From: a virus
Virus record (IMG/VR): IMGVR_UViG_3300036884_000045
Coordinates: 1-50,132 of that record
Direction: 5' to 3' (one strand)
Length of the DNA: 50,132 nucleotides
Position 1 is the stretch's first letter. Each line of letters begins with the position of its first letter. Under the pieces are notes generated by a model. The model worked only from the letters and a program-made list of their open reading frames with translations, searched no databases and was not told the DNA's origin. The position numbers and the translations under genes are program-made. This document shows positions 8,029 to 15,790 of this stretch, piece after piece.

Positions 8029-8154
8029 ATGGCAAAAAGAATCAAATCAGGCACTTTTAAGACTTCTTACAAGAACGGAAAGAAAGTAGTTACCGGAATC
8101 TCAAAGAAGACTGGCAAAAGAATAGTTCATCATATAGCCAAAAAAGGAAAATAA
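8029..8154 (+). CDS. Lys-rich 41-residue protein
   Basis: Unrecognised. The ATG at 8029 follows a strong AGGAGG site. Nearly two fifths of the residues are Lys, Arg or His, and there are no acidic residues, so DNA or RNA contact is plausible. It lies between the connector and head-closure genes, next to a second basic mini-protein with the same M-A-K beginning. Confidence 0.55.
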   Translation: MAKRIKSGTFKTSYKNGKKVVTGISKKTGKRIVHHIAKKGK

Positions 8155-8158
8155 TATC

Positions 8159-8287
8159 ATGGCAAAAACTAAAAGTTCAAGAAAAAAGAAAAGTAGTGGC
8201 GGTGGTAAGTCAAGATTTGCCGCAACGATAAGGAAAAACCCAAGTAAATTCCCCGCCAAGACAGTTGCATGGGCTAAGAAACATTGA
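8159..8287 (+). CDS. Lys/Ser-rich 42-residue protein
   Basis: Unrecognised. Begins M-A-K-T-K, has an R-K-K-K-S-S-G-G-G-K linker and a short helix (F-P-A-K-T-V-A-W-A-K-K-H). No acidic residues. The stop codon overlaps the TTG start of the head-closure gene. It may be packaged in the head or help neck assembly; there is no direct evidence for either. Confidence 0.5.
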   Translation: MAKTKSSRKKKSSGGGKSRFAATIRKNPSKFPAKTVAWAKKH

Positions 8288-8607
8288 AGATCCCCTATAA
8301 CATAACATTTGCTTTTCAATCCGTTACCTCCGTAAGTGATAACATGGGGGGAACTACAGACACGTGGGCGACTGTTTCAGGTTTAAGCGCCGTACAGGGT
8401 CATCACAGAGAATTAAATGCAAACGAAATCTTTGCAAATGAAAAGAAAGGATTTAAGGCATTTGATATGTTCTATTGTGATTATATTTCCTCAGTAACAG
8501 ACACTTATCAAATCCTGTTTAATGGCGGCGTTTATAAAATACAGAATGTAAATGATCCTCATGGGATGCATTTATTTTTACAAATAGATACTCTAAAAAA
8601 TAGTTGA
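8284..8607 (+). CDS. Head-tail joining (head-closure) protein
   Basis: A 107-residue beta-rich protein matching the phage head-tail joining family (SPP1 gp16 / HK97 gp7-like): D-N-M-G-G-T-T-D-T-W near residues 20-29, then R-E-L-N-A-N-E, and V-Y-K-I-Q-N-V-N-D near the end. It would seal the connector after packaging. The TTG start overlaps the preceding stop codon. Confidence 0.75.
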   Translation: MKIPYNITFAFQSVTSVSDNMGGTTDTWATVSGLSAVQGHHRELNANEIFANEKKGFKAFDMFYCDYISSVTDTYQILFNGGVYKIQNVNDPHGMHLFLQIDTLKNS

Positions 8608-8623
8608 TTAAGGATAATTGAAT

Positions 8624-8956
8624 ATGGCAGATAATATAGAAACACACGCAGAGCAAGAAGTTCATGCAAAAGAAAGTGGGTATAGAATATTACAATCTTG
8701 GCACATATATCTAATGATCGCAGTAATGCTTGTTGGCTTTGGTGTCACTTGGGGAACTACTACAAGCGCCATAACTACTTTAGAAAATAGAGTAACAAAA
8801 ACGGAAGTAAATATTAACGAGATGCAGAAGGAATTGCCCACACAAGCAGTTCTTGTTTCTAAAATAGAAACATTAACCAAACAAGTTGATGTTTTATCAG
8901 ACAAGTTAGATAGAATCTTAATGAATACTTACGGACAAAAAGGAGTAAGAAAATGA
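8624..8956 (+). CDS. Membrane/coiled-coil lysis accessory protein
   Basis: A 110-residue protein with one transmembrane helix (about 28-50) followed by a long coiled coil (55-100), the plan of XhlA-like accessory lysis proteins. I start at ATG 8624 after AAGGATAATTG; an upstream TTG adds two residues. It opens the lysis cassette, and its stop codon overlaps the next small membrane protein. Confidence 0.6.
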   Translation: MADNIETHAEQEVHAKESGYRILQSWHIYLMIAVMLVGFGVTWGTTTSAITTLENRVTKTEVNINEMQKELPTQAVLVSKIETLTKQVDVLSDKLDRILMNTYGQKGVRK

Positions 8957-9030
8957 GCATAACAACGGTTTATATATTCATAGGAATAATAATTTTAGTA
9001 ACACTGTATCAAATATTTAGAAAAAAATAA
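8953..9030 (+). CDS. 25-residue membrane peptide
   Basis: One hydrophobic helix ending in R-K-K. ATGA overlap with the upstream gene and AAGGAGTAAGAAA before the start support translation. Its place between the coiled-coil membrane protein and the putative holin suggests a lysis role, perhaps a small antiholin-like or accessory peptide. Confidence 0.45.
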   Translation: MSITTVYIFIGIIILVTLYQIFRKK

Positions 9031-9042
9031 AAGGAGTCCAAA

Positions 9043-9309
9043 ATGTCACTTTTCGGAAAGATAAATTGGTTGGATGTATTGAAGGGATTCATAGTAGGCG
9101 TAGGCACTGTAGTCTTAACAGGGGTTTATACAGCGTTACAATCCGGCACGCTTCCAACGTTAGCACAACTTGAAACTTTGGGATTGACTGGGCTCGGTGC
9201 GGGATTAGCTTATTTACTCAAAAATATATTTAGTAATAATGCCGGAGTTCCTTTAGCAAAAGACGTTCCCGCAAGTACAACGGTTGGCGAATTAACTAAT
9301 AAAGTTTAA
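9043..9309 (+). CDS. Putative holin
   Basis: An 88-residue protein with two hydrophobic segments (about 11-30 and 45-62) and polar ends, directly upstream of the lysozyme gene. Holins form membrane lesions that let the endolysin reach the cell wall and set lysis time. AAAGGAGTCC precedes the ATG. The family is not recognised; the call rests on topology and position. Between this gene and 9384 there is a weak hairpin (CCGGCT/AGCCGG). Confidence 0.6.
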   Translation: MSLFGKINWLDVLKGFIVGVGTVVLTGVYTALQSGTLPTLAQLETLGLTGLGAGLAYLLKNIFSNNAGVPLAKDVPASTTVGELTNKV

Positions 9310-9383
9310 GCAAAGTCCTTCATAGGCTTGCAAACAGTGCCGGCTTCGCAACTTAAAATGGAGCCGGTCAATATTGAAAAACA

Positions 9384-9878
9384 ATGACAGATAGATTTAA
9401 TAAATTCTTTAATGCCCTTATAAAAAACGAGGGTGAATATTCAGACGATAAAGCCGATTCCGGTGGGAAAACTTTATATGGAATATCTCAAAACAATTTC
9501 CCCTCTCAATTTGCACAAGTGGTTGCTTTATGGAAACAGGATAAAGTTAGGGCTTTAGCATTTGCAGAGGATTTCTATTTTGCCAATTTCTATAAAACTA
9601 TTTATGAACTAATACATGATGAGAAAATCGCTTTTAAGGTTTTCGATTTAGGCGTTAATATGGGGATGGTTAAAGCCATTAAAATATTACAGGATTCTTT
9701 AGGAATTACAAATGATGGAATATTCGGACAAAATACTTTAGATGTTGTTAATTGCAGAGACTGTTATCAAAGTTACTTGAATGAGGCAGAAAAATATTAT
9801 CGGAGAATAGTTTATCAAAATCCTGAAAAGACTAAGTTCTTAAAGGGTTGGTTGGCTCGCTTGCGGAGGACTATATGA
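9384..9878 (+). CDS. Endolysin, glycoside hydrolase 108 muramidase
   Basis: A 164-residue enzyme with the GH108 signature: E-G-E-Y-S-D-D near residues 16-22 (catalytic Glu first) followed by D-S-G-G-K-T-L-Y-G-I-S, then a C-terminal peptidoglycan-binding domain (about 85-160; L-G-I-T-N-D-G-I-F-G). It would hydrolyse the glycan backbone of peptidoglycan in the periplasm. No signal peptide is seen, so it needs the holin. The stop codon overlaps the next ATG. Confidence 0.85.
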   Translation: MTDRFNKFFNALIKNEGEYSDDKADSGGKTLYGISQNNFPSQFAQVVALWKQDKVRALAFAEDFYFANFYKTIYELIHDEKIAFKVFDLGVNMGMVKAIKILQDSLGITNDGIFGQNTLDVVNCRDCYQSYLNEAEKYYRRIVYQNPEKTKFLKGWLARLRRTI

Positions 9879-9949
9879 CTTTCCTAAAGGCTTTTTTACT
9901 TGCACTTGCATTAACAGTTCTGGTTTTCATATTTGGGGGATGGATTTGA
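9875..9949 (+). CDS. 24-residue membrane peptide
   Basis: A single hydrophobic helix with one Lys near the start. It overlaps the endolysin stop codon (ATGA) and the start of the next membrane protein in a different frame. CGGAGGACT gives a good ribosome site. Probably an accessory of lysis or of the following protein. Confidence 0.4.
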   Translation: MTFLKAFLLALALTVLVFIFGGWI

Positions 9950-10446
9950 AATCTGAAACATGGGCATTATTACTTGCTGTTTTCGTATTACTCTTTATCG
10001 GTGGTTTATGTGGATTCTTTATTAGGGGGTGTAATGATAAGCCATTAACGGTTATCAAGGAAATTCACGATACAACATATTTACCCGCAAAACCGATATT
10101 AGATAACCAAGCCCACGTTTATCCTACAAATCAGGTTATCCCCTTACAAAAGGACACTGCAAATCAGGCTAAACCCTGTATATTCTCTGAATTTACCTTT
10201 GCAGACTCAATTAGAGGCTCGCAGGACTCCATTAAGTATAAGGTGACACATACATCGACTTTTACAAAAGACTCCGTTATTTCGGTGTTTGGTGTAGAAA
10301 TACAGCCATTCTATAAGATAGTAACGGACTCAATTTGGATTCCCCAGATAGTCCTTCAAAACGAACCCTGGCATAAAGACGGTTGGGCATATTCTACAAT
10401 CGGCTTATTTATTATTTCAGTTCTATATCTGATAGGCATATTGTGA
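9940..10446 (+). CDS. Two-membrane-helix envelope protein, spanin-like candidate
   Basis: A 168-residue protein with an N-terminal helix (about 8-28) followed by G-L-C-G-F-F-I-R-G-C, a periplasmic-looking middle rich in beta strands, and a C-terminal helix (about 150-168). It follows the endolysin, where Gram-negative phages place spanins that disrupt the outer membrane. No clean lipobox is visible, so the spanin call is tentative. The stop codon overlaps the next GTG start. Confidence 0.45.
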   Translation: MDLKSETWALLLAVFVLLFIGGLCGFFIRGCNDKPLTVIKEIHDTTYLPAKPILDNQAHVYPTNQVIPLQKDTANQAKPCIFSEFTFADSIRGSQDSIKYKVTHTSTFTKDSVISVFGVEIQPFYKIVTDSIWIPQIVLQNEPWHKDGWAYSTIGLFIISVLYLIGIL

Positions 10447-10784
10447 TAATAGAGAAATGGGATGTTGACGGACTTATTAACAATCTTAAAAAGAATGAAA
10501 TTCCTAAAGCATTGAATTTGGCGGGCGTGCTTATCGAGGGACAAGCAAAGGAATTATGTCCGGTAGATACTGGATTCTTAAAAGGTTCGATTACCCATGA
10601 CGTAAACGCTGAAGGTGATGCAGTAAGAATCGGGACTAATGTAGAATATGGAATATATCAGGAATTAGGAACTGTTAAAATGGCAGCGCAACCTTATTTA
10701 AGACCGGCTCTTTATAATTCAAAAGCAAACATTCTTAAAATATTTAATAGCGGTGGCGAAACTGTCACAATGAATAAAGCATGA
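10443..10784 (+). CDS. Tail completion protein, HK97 gp10-like
   Basis: A 113-residue protein with the HK97 gp10 family hallmark C-P-V-D-T-G-F-L-K-G-S-I near residues 38-49, followed by V-E-Y-G-I-Y-Q-E-L-G-T and Q-P-Y-L-R-P-A. It links the head-closure ring and the tail. The GTG at 10443 overlaps the previous stop codon; a longer upstream start would overlap a membrane protein and is rejected. Confidence 0.82.
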   Translation: MIIEKWDVDGLINNLKKNEIPKALNLAGVLIEGQAKELCPVDTGFLKGSITHDVNAEGDAVRIGTNVEYGIYQELGTVKMAAQPYLRPALYNSKANILKIFNSGGETVTMNKA

Positions 10785-11203
10785 TACAGGAATTACAAAC
10801 AGCGATAACTTCAAGAGCAATTACTTCTAATACTTTCGCTACTGGAATAAGTAATAAGTTTTATTATAGCATAGCTCCTTTGGGTGCGACTGGTAAGTAT
10901 GCTATTCTCTCAGACGTGGCAAATCCTAACTCCATTGATACAGGGAATTTATTTGAAGAGTGCTATTTCCAGATCGCTATTTATGAGACATCTACTGCAG
11001 GAATTTCAAGTTCTGCGGGGGTGCATACATTAGCGACTTATTGTAAAACACTTTTTGATAACTGTTTGGGAATAATGACAGTAACGAATTATAATCTGAC
11101 TCACTTTAGGAGAATGAATATAATCGGACCAAGATCGACACAACTTAATGACGGGTTTGTAATAATATTAAACTATTACGCAACCTTACAAAAAGGAAGA
11201 TAA
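10781..11203 (+). CDS. Probable tail terminator
   Basis: A 140-residue protein in the usual slot for the tail terminator (between gp10-like protein and tail tube). The pattern of helix, strand (Y-F-Q-I-A-I-Y-E-T), long helix and ending strands fits that alpha/beta family. It would cap the growing tail tube. ATGA overlap with the upstream gene. Family assignment mainly by position. Confidence 0.6.
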   Translation: MIQELQTAITSRAITSNTFATGISNKFYYSIAPLGATGKYAILSDVANPNSIDTGNLFEECYFQIAIYETSTAGISSSAGVHTLATYCKTLFDNCLGIMTVTNYNLTHFRRMNIIGPRSTQLNDGFVIILNYYATLQKGR

Positions 11204-11229
11204 TTTAATTATATATATGAGGAAATAAC

Positions 11230-12141
11230 ATGGCTTCTGAAGTATCTGGTTTAACTGGTAAATTTTTCTATGACAGTGTAGAGCAAGCTGTTAAGAAAGC
11301 CGATATTGATATGAGTTTCAATATGGCCGACTCAACATCAACAGCTACAAATCCGCTCTCTACTGAATCAATAGCATTAAGGGCAAAAAGGACTATTAAG
11401 GTTGATGCTCTTTTATATGATGCTTTTGGTACTGAGATTGTAACCGGCACATTGACATTAGGGAAGAAATATTTAGTAACTGCATCCGCCTCTACTTTTG
11501 ATGGTAAGTGGGCTGTTGGTTCTCTATTCACTTCCGACGGTACGGAAACAGCCACCGGAACCGAGAAAGTAAAATTGCATGGTGATGAAATTACAGGTGG
11601 GAGCTTAGCTTTATCAATAGCAGGGACTTTCAAATGTACCGCTATGGATTATAGTTTCAAAATGAATACAGCCGATTCAACAACCACGGCAACAGACTCT
11701 TCAAGTACAGAGGAAATCGCATTAAGGTCGGTGGCAACAAGTAAAATTGATTGCATCATGTATAGAGATACAGCCGATAAGGTTACGAATAGTACACCTA
11801 CAGCAACAGCCCTTGTATTGACTTTCAAAACAGGGACAACGATTACTGGAACTGGGGTATTCAAACAAATGAGTATTACGGATGACATTAACGGAATCGT
11901 AAAAGTATCTTATCAGATTGATTGGGTTGGACTTCCTGTTGAGGTTAATTGTGGCTTCTTAGAAATGGGCGTTTCTAACTCTTGTCAAAGAATATATGAA
12001 ACAGGAACTTCAACAAATAAAGAAATCACTGGTAATGCAATCTTCACCGAAAAGACAATCACGGCTGATGTTAATTCGGAAGTAAAGATTTCTTATAGTG
12101 GTACTTTTGTTGGAGCTATAACCCCAAGTGTTTACAGTTGA
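11230..12141 (+). CDS. Major tail tube protein with internal duplication
   Basis: A 303-residue protein; tail tube subunits are commonly about 150-200 residues, with extra domains in some phages. Two segments repeat: near residues 28-60 (M-A-D-S-T-S-T-A-T then S-T-E-S-I-A-L-R) and near 140-175 (T-A-D-S-T-T-T-A-T then S-T-E-E-I-A-L-R), each followed by a K-x-D-x-x-x-Y element. The subunit therefore seems to carry two related beta domains. It polymerises around the tape measure. Ribosome site AGGAAATAAC before ATG. Confidence 0.72.
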   Translation: MASEVSGLTGKFFYDSVEQAVKKADIDMSFNMADSTSTATNPLSTESIALRAKRTIKVDALLYDAFGTEIVTGTLTLGKKYLVTASASTFDGKWAVGSLFTSDGTETATGTEKVKLHGDEITGGSLALSIAGTFKCTAMDYSFKMNTADSTTTATDSSSTEEIALRSVATSKIDCIMYRDTADKVTNSTPTATALVLTFKTGTTITGTGVFKQMSITDDINGIVKVSYQIDWVGLPVEVNCGFLEMGVSNSCQRIYETGTSTNKEITGNAIFTEKTITADVNSEVKISYSGTFVGAITPSVYS

Positions 12142-12521
12142 TAATTAAGAATAAGAAATATAAGCTATCTCGGACGAAAGGATGGGATGGCTTAAAGTTA
12201 ATGGAGTTTACTGAAACTTTGGATCTTCCAAAGGAAGGCACTCCATTGACAGTTGAACAAGTGAATAATAATACCTTAGTTTATGTTTTAACGATAAACA
12301 ATTCCCTTAAAGCCACATTCATAAACTTACCCTGGTATCTGAAAATATTCAATCTAAAATATTTCAAGTTCTTAAAGAATCAGTCTGCTTTTTTATTAAA
12401 GAATCTCAACTCTAGTGAACTTCCTGTTTTATATTGGGAGGTTATGGAATTAGACGGTTATAAAAAAAAAGTAGTTCCGGTGGTGGAAAAAGAATCGGAA
12501 CCCAAATCACAAAAGAGTTGA
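12138..12521 (+). CDS. Tail assembly chaperone (G-type)
   Basis: A 127-residue protein between tail tube and tape measure, the position of lambda gpG. It begins at TTG overlapping the tail-tube stop codon. A nine-A run at 12462-12470 lies in frame as AAA AAA AAA; slipping back one base there joins this frame to the gene at 12518. The tail of the unshifted protein is Lys/Glu-rich. Such chaperones coat the tape measure before tube assembly. Confidence 0.65.
   Translation: MIIKNKKYKLSRTKGWDGLKLMEFTETLDLPKEGTPLTVEQVNNNTLVYVLTINNSLKATFINLPWYLKIFNLKYFKFLKNQSAFLLKNLNSSELPVLYWEVMELDGYKKKVVPVVEKESEPKSQKS
12462..12501 (+). promoter_or_regulatory. Programmed -1 frameshift site for tail chaperones
   Basis: Heptamer A AAA AAA sits at 12464-12470 in the zero frame. 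Three bases later GTTCCG (12474-12479) pairs with CGGAAC (12496-12501) as a 6-bp hairpin. After a -1 slip, reading from AGT at 12470 meets no stop codon and enters the gene at 12518 in frame (12138 and 12518 differ by the right phase). This is the lambda G/GT arrangement. Confidence 0.7.
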
Positions 12522-12751
12522 TATGCAGATGTTATCCTTATATAAAATATCACAAATATGATTCATGGTTAAAGAAAGTGGATATAAAAGATATACACGA
12601 AATGAGACATGGAATTTTTAATTACGCGGGTTTATGTGGCGAGTATTCCGGCATGGTTAAGGGTGCTTTTGAGTATCAATCAGAAGATGAGAGACATAGT
12701 GAATTTGAGAAACAAATTGAACACGCTAAAAAAATGGGATATGATTTTTAA
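12518..12751 (+). CDS. Tail assembly chaperone, T-like extension
   Basis: A 77-residue frame that follows the G-type gene and ends where the tape-measure ATG begins (TAATG). It can be read alone from TTG at 12518 but more likely is produced as the C-terminal part of a frameshift fusion. It contains C-R-C-Y-P-Y and an acidic, helical end. Some phages with tail-tube/tape-measure pairs use the fusion to recruit tube subunits. Confidence 0.6.
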   Translation: MICRCYPYIKYHKYDSWLKKVDIKDIHEMRHGIFNYAGLCGEYSGMVKGAFEYQSEDERHSEFEKQIEHAKKMGYDF

Positions 12752-15384
12752 TGGCTGATGTAGTTTTTGGAAGTGCCGTAGTTGAATTAAAAACGGATTC
12801 GAGCAAATTAAAATCCGAAATGGATAAGGTTAAGTCCGACGTTCAGAAAGATGTAAAGGAAATTGGAGATCGCTTTGCCAAAATAAAAATGGATATTGAT
12901 AACCGGGCAATGTATATGAAGTTGTCCGAGTTGAAGCAATACGCCATAGATCTTAATGCGAAGCTTCAACAACAAGTTAAAATGAATGTTGATTATGGGG
13001 ATATTGAAAAAACCAAAGTCGAACTAGATCAAGTTAATTCTAAATTACAGGGATTTTCAAATCAGGCAGGGCAAACATCAAATTCAGTTACCGGATTTTT
13101 CGGCAAGATAGGACTTGCCATAGCGGAAGTATTTGCAGTTAGGAAGATTGCAAGTTTTATAGAACAATCGACAGCGTTAGCCGCCGAACTAATGGACTTG
13201 CGGAACGCCTTTCAAGGCTCTGCTGAAGATATGTCATTATTTCAGAAAGCCACAGCCGGGACGGTTAGTGAAGGTAATTTATTAAAACTTTCAAATCTGG
13301 CACTTACTTTAGGAATAAACCTTAAAGATCAACCTAAATTATTTTTACTCGCAACCGATGCGGTTAAAAATTATGGCGGCACCGTACAGGAAAAGTTTGA
13401 TTCTATAATCAGGGCTTCCGAGGGCATGGTTCGAGGCATTGCTCAGCTCGGAATTGAAAGGGGGGCGTTTAATCAAAGAGTAAAAGAGTTGGCCGACATA
13501 GAGGGTGACTCTATAACTAATCTTGATGCCGAAATCCAAAAGAGAATCAGGCTTCAAGCAATAATGGAACTCTCTGGTAAAACTATTGAGGACGTTAAGA
13601 ATAGGGTTAAAACATTAAATGAACAAATAAAATCTATTCCTGTCATTAAAGAAGAAGTAATGAGTTCCTTTGGAGCGTTATTTACCCTCATACTTTCTAA
13701 AATGCCCTTTATCAACGATCAACTAGAAGCGTTCAATCTGAATGTTAAAAAATTGGCGGCTGGTGGAACTGTTCAATATGAAGCTCAAAATTCAATAACC
13801 CCCGCTGTTAAAGAAAAGTTTTTCGGAGATACTTCAAAAGAAGATAGGGACAAATTAATCAAGCAATGGCAAGATGATACAGCTAAATTAAAAGCCGCTC
13901 AAAATCAATTTCAAGTTAATACCGTTATCTTACCTTCGGGACAGGTTATAAAATCACAACAGAATTCAGACACAGAAAATGCAAACGAACAACAAATTGC
14001 TACAATTGAGGCACGTATAAAAGTTGCAAAAGATTTGGGTGATAAGTTTATCAAGGCCGGTTCGTTTTCTCCTAAAGTTGATGTGGGGGAAGACAAAAAC
14101 AAAGGCGGTATTGACAATAAAAATCTATTAGCGGAACTCGACGCTAAATCGGAACTCGCATCTGAAAATAAAAAGCTTGATGAGGAAGTATTGCTAAACC
14201 TTGAAAAGAATATTTCAGAATTGGGGACTGAATATGAGAAAAAGCGTGGAGTAATCGAACAGAATTATCAGAAAGAAAAAGCAGATGCGGAACGTGAACG
14301 GGACTTAGAAATTCAGAAGCAGAACAATAAAGTTAAGGCCTCAACAAAAGACAGTCCTGCCGACCTAAAGGTTATCAATGATGATATTGCGAAAGCTAAT
14401 GTTGTTTATAATGAGAAAATACTTGCAGCGGATCAAAAGTTACATGATTCTAAAATCGCACTTGCTGATTCTGAAACAAAAGAAAAATTAGCTTTTGACC
14501 AAAAGTATTTAACTATCACCCAACAATTAGAAAAGGATAAATACGATCAAGCTATAAGAGATTATTCTCTTTCTGTTAAGGATTATGAAGCATACTTAAA
14601 CAAAATGCTGGAATTACATATTAAGAAACTTCAACAAGATAATGACGAGATAATAAAATTTAATTTAGAACACCCCGCTAAAAAAGATCAAAAAACTTTA
14701 ATTGATATTACAGAACAAAGAACTATCGGGACCACTGAAATAAAAGCACAGACGATTGATTATACAGAAAAGAAAAATGATAAAGAAATTGCGGACTGGA
14801 AGAAACATAACAAATTATTATTCGACATTAGCAGTGACACCGCCAGATCAATAGCTGAAGTCCTTAGCTCCGAATGGGGCAAAGCGTGGGAGAAAATGTT
14901 TGGCAAAGCCGATTCAGTAATTGCAAGACTCGGACAGGCATTAACGGAAAAACTTCTAAACAGAATAATGGACTTCGGGGTAGACTCAGCTTTCACCGGA
15001 CTAATAAAAATGCTTGGTATGAGTGCTCCGGTTTTGTCCGGCGCTGTCGGTGGCGGTCTCATAGGTGGTTCTTTTAATCTTGCAAGTGGCGGGAAATTTA
15101 TAGTTCCTCCTGGATTTTCAAATGATACCTTTAAGATGAATGTTTCATCTGGAGAACGTGTTTCTGTTATCCCTGCCTCTCAGGTAAGTAATAATTTTAA
15201 TAATAATGTTGATATGTCAGAAGTAGTCAAGGCCATTAAAATATTAAATGCAAATACTGTTGATGGCATAACCAGAACGAAAAAACAAATCATTGGAATT
15301 GAAGGGGAGACAAAAGGAACTGATCTTTATTGGATTAATAAAAAAGTCAGCAAACAACAAACAAGATATTCGGGAGTTGCATAA
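12751..15384 (+). CDS. Tape measure protein
   Basis: An 877-residue protein: N-terminal helical region with heptads (1-110), hydrophobic segment (about 110-135), a domain with A-E-L-M-D-L-R-N-A-F-Q-G-S-A-E-D (about 145-165), long coiled coils (430-680), a Gly-rich hydrophobic segment (about 760-785), and an ending rich in Asn. It fixes tail length. At about 1.5 angstrom per residue the tail would be roughly 130 nm (inference). It overlaps the next gene by one base (TAATG). Confidence 0.88.
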   Translation: MADVVFGSAVVELKTDSSKLKSEMDKVKSDVQKDVKEIGDRFAKIKMDIDNRAMYMKLSELKQYAIDLNAKLQQQVKMNVDYGDIEKTKVELDQVNSKLQGFSNQAGQTSNSVTGFFGKIGLAIAEVFAVRKIASFIEQSTALAAELMDLRNAFQGSAEDMSLFQKATAGTVSEGNLLKLSNLALTLGINLKDQPKLFLLATDAVKNYGGTVQEKFDSIIRASEGMVRGIAQLGIERGAFNQRVKELADIEGDSITNLDAEIQKRIRLQAIMELSGKTIEDVKNRVKTLNEQIKSIPVIKEEVMSSFGALFTLILSKMPFINDQLEAFNLNVKKLAAGGTVQYEAQNSITPAVKEKFFGDTSKEDRDKLIKQWQDDTAKLKAAQNQFQVNTVILPSGQVIKSQQNSDTENANEQQIATIEARIKVAKDLGDKFIKAGSFSPKVDVGEDKNKGGIDNKNLLAELDAKSELASENKKLDEEVLLNLEKNISELGTEYEKKRGVIEQNYQKEKADAERERDLEIQKQNNKVKASTKDSPADLKVINDDIAKANVVYNEKILAADQKLHDSKIALADSETKEKLAFDQKYLTITQQLEKDKYDQAIRDYSLSVKDYEAYLNKMLELHIKKLQQDNDEIIKFNLEHPAKKDQKTLIDITEQRTIGTTEIKAQTIDYTEKKNDKEIADWKKHNKLLFDISSDTARSIAEVLSSEWGKAWEKMFGKADSVIARLGQALTEKLLNRIMDFGVDSAFTGLIKMLGMSAPVLSGAVGGGLIGGSFNLASGGKFIVPPGFSNDTFKMNVSSGERVSVIPASQVSNNFNNNVDMSEVVKAIKILNANTVDGITRTKKQIIGIEGETKGTDLYWINKKVSKQQTRYSGVA

Positions 15385-15788
15385 TGGCAGTTGCACCTTC
15401 AATCACTACTACTGCAGCTTTTGGAATTACTCCTTATTCCGCAGTAGCCGGTGGATATCTTGTCTCAGACGGAGGTGCGGGATTATCTTTGATAGGCACT
15501 TGTTGGGGAACCAGCATAAATCCTACTTGTGATTTAGAGGCAACTTACCATGATGGAACTAATGCAAACGGTATTCTGAGAAGTAGTTTAACTAATTTAT
15601 TACCGAATACATTATATCACTTTAGGGCTTATGCTGCCAATAGCATAGGATTGACGTATGGCGCAGATATGACTTTCACCACAACCAAACTTTATTATAC
15701 GACAATTACTTTTCCTGTACAAAATATAAATGAAACGGAAACCATACAATTAACAATAAAATTTGCTCACAGTTCGGATGATTATTAA
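15384..15788 (+). CDS. Tail protein with Bacteroidota-type Ig/FN3 module
   Basis: A 134-residue protein, most of it one beta module with V-S-D-G-G (near 29-33) and Y-H-F-R-A-Y-A-A-N-S-I-G-L-T-Y-G (about 73-88). It is the same module type as in the secreted protein at 6539-7441, but without a signal peptide. It sits right after the tape measure, so it could be a tail-tip adhesive domain. Confidence 0.55.
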   Translation: MAVAPSITTTAAFGITPYSAVAGGYLVSDGGAGLSLIGTCWGTSINPTCDLEATYHDGTNANGILRSSLTNLLPNTLYHFRAYAANSIGLTYGADMTFTTTKLYYTTITFPVQNINETETIQLTIKFAHSSDDY

Positions 15789-15790
15789 AA

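Larger units (their letters stand above)
1..9059. repeat. Left copy of the long terminal direct repeat
   Basis: This stretch recurs at 40054-50132. Bases 1-236 match 40054-40289, and 1084-9059 match 42157-50132, with no difference seen in the lines and translations I compared. Bases 237-1083 are diverged, and the right copy has an extra 1020 bp (the intein). The simplest reading is a circular or circularly permuted phage genome assembled past its own start. The unit length is 40,053 bp without the intein. Confidence 0.93.

Noticed and set aside
1-9059. True tandem duplication of the head genes in one genome
   Set aside because: Several kilobases appear identical, both ends are mid-gene and one complete gene set lies between; assembly overrun of a circularly permuted genome is simpler.
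11268-11633. A 121-codon minus-strand frame in the tail tube gene
   Set aside because: It is a mirror of the Thr/Ser-rich repeats on the + strand with no start signals.
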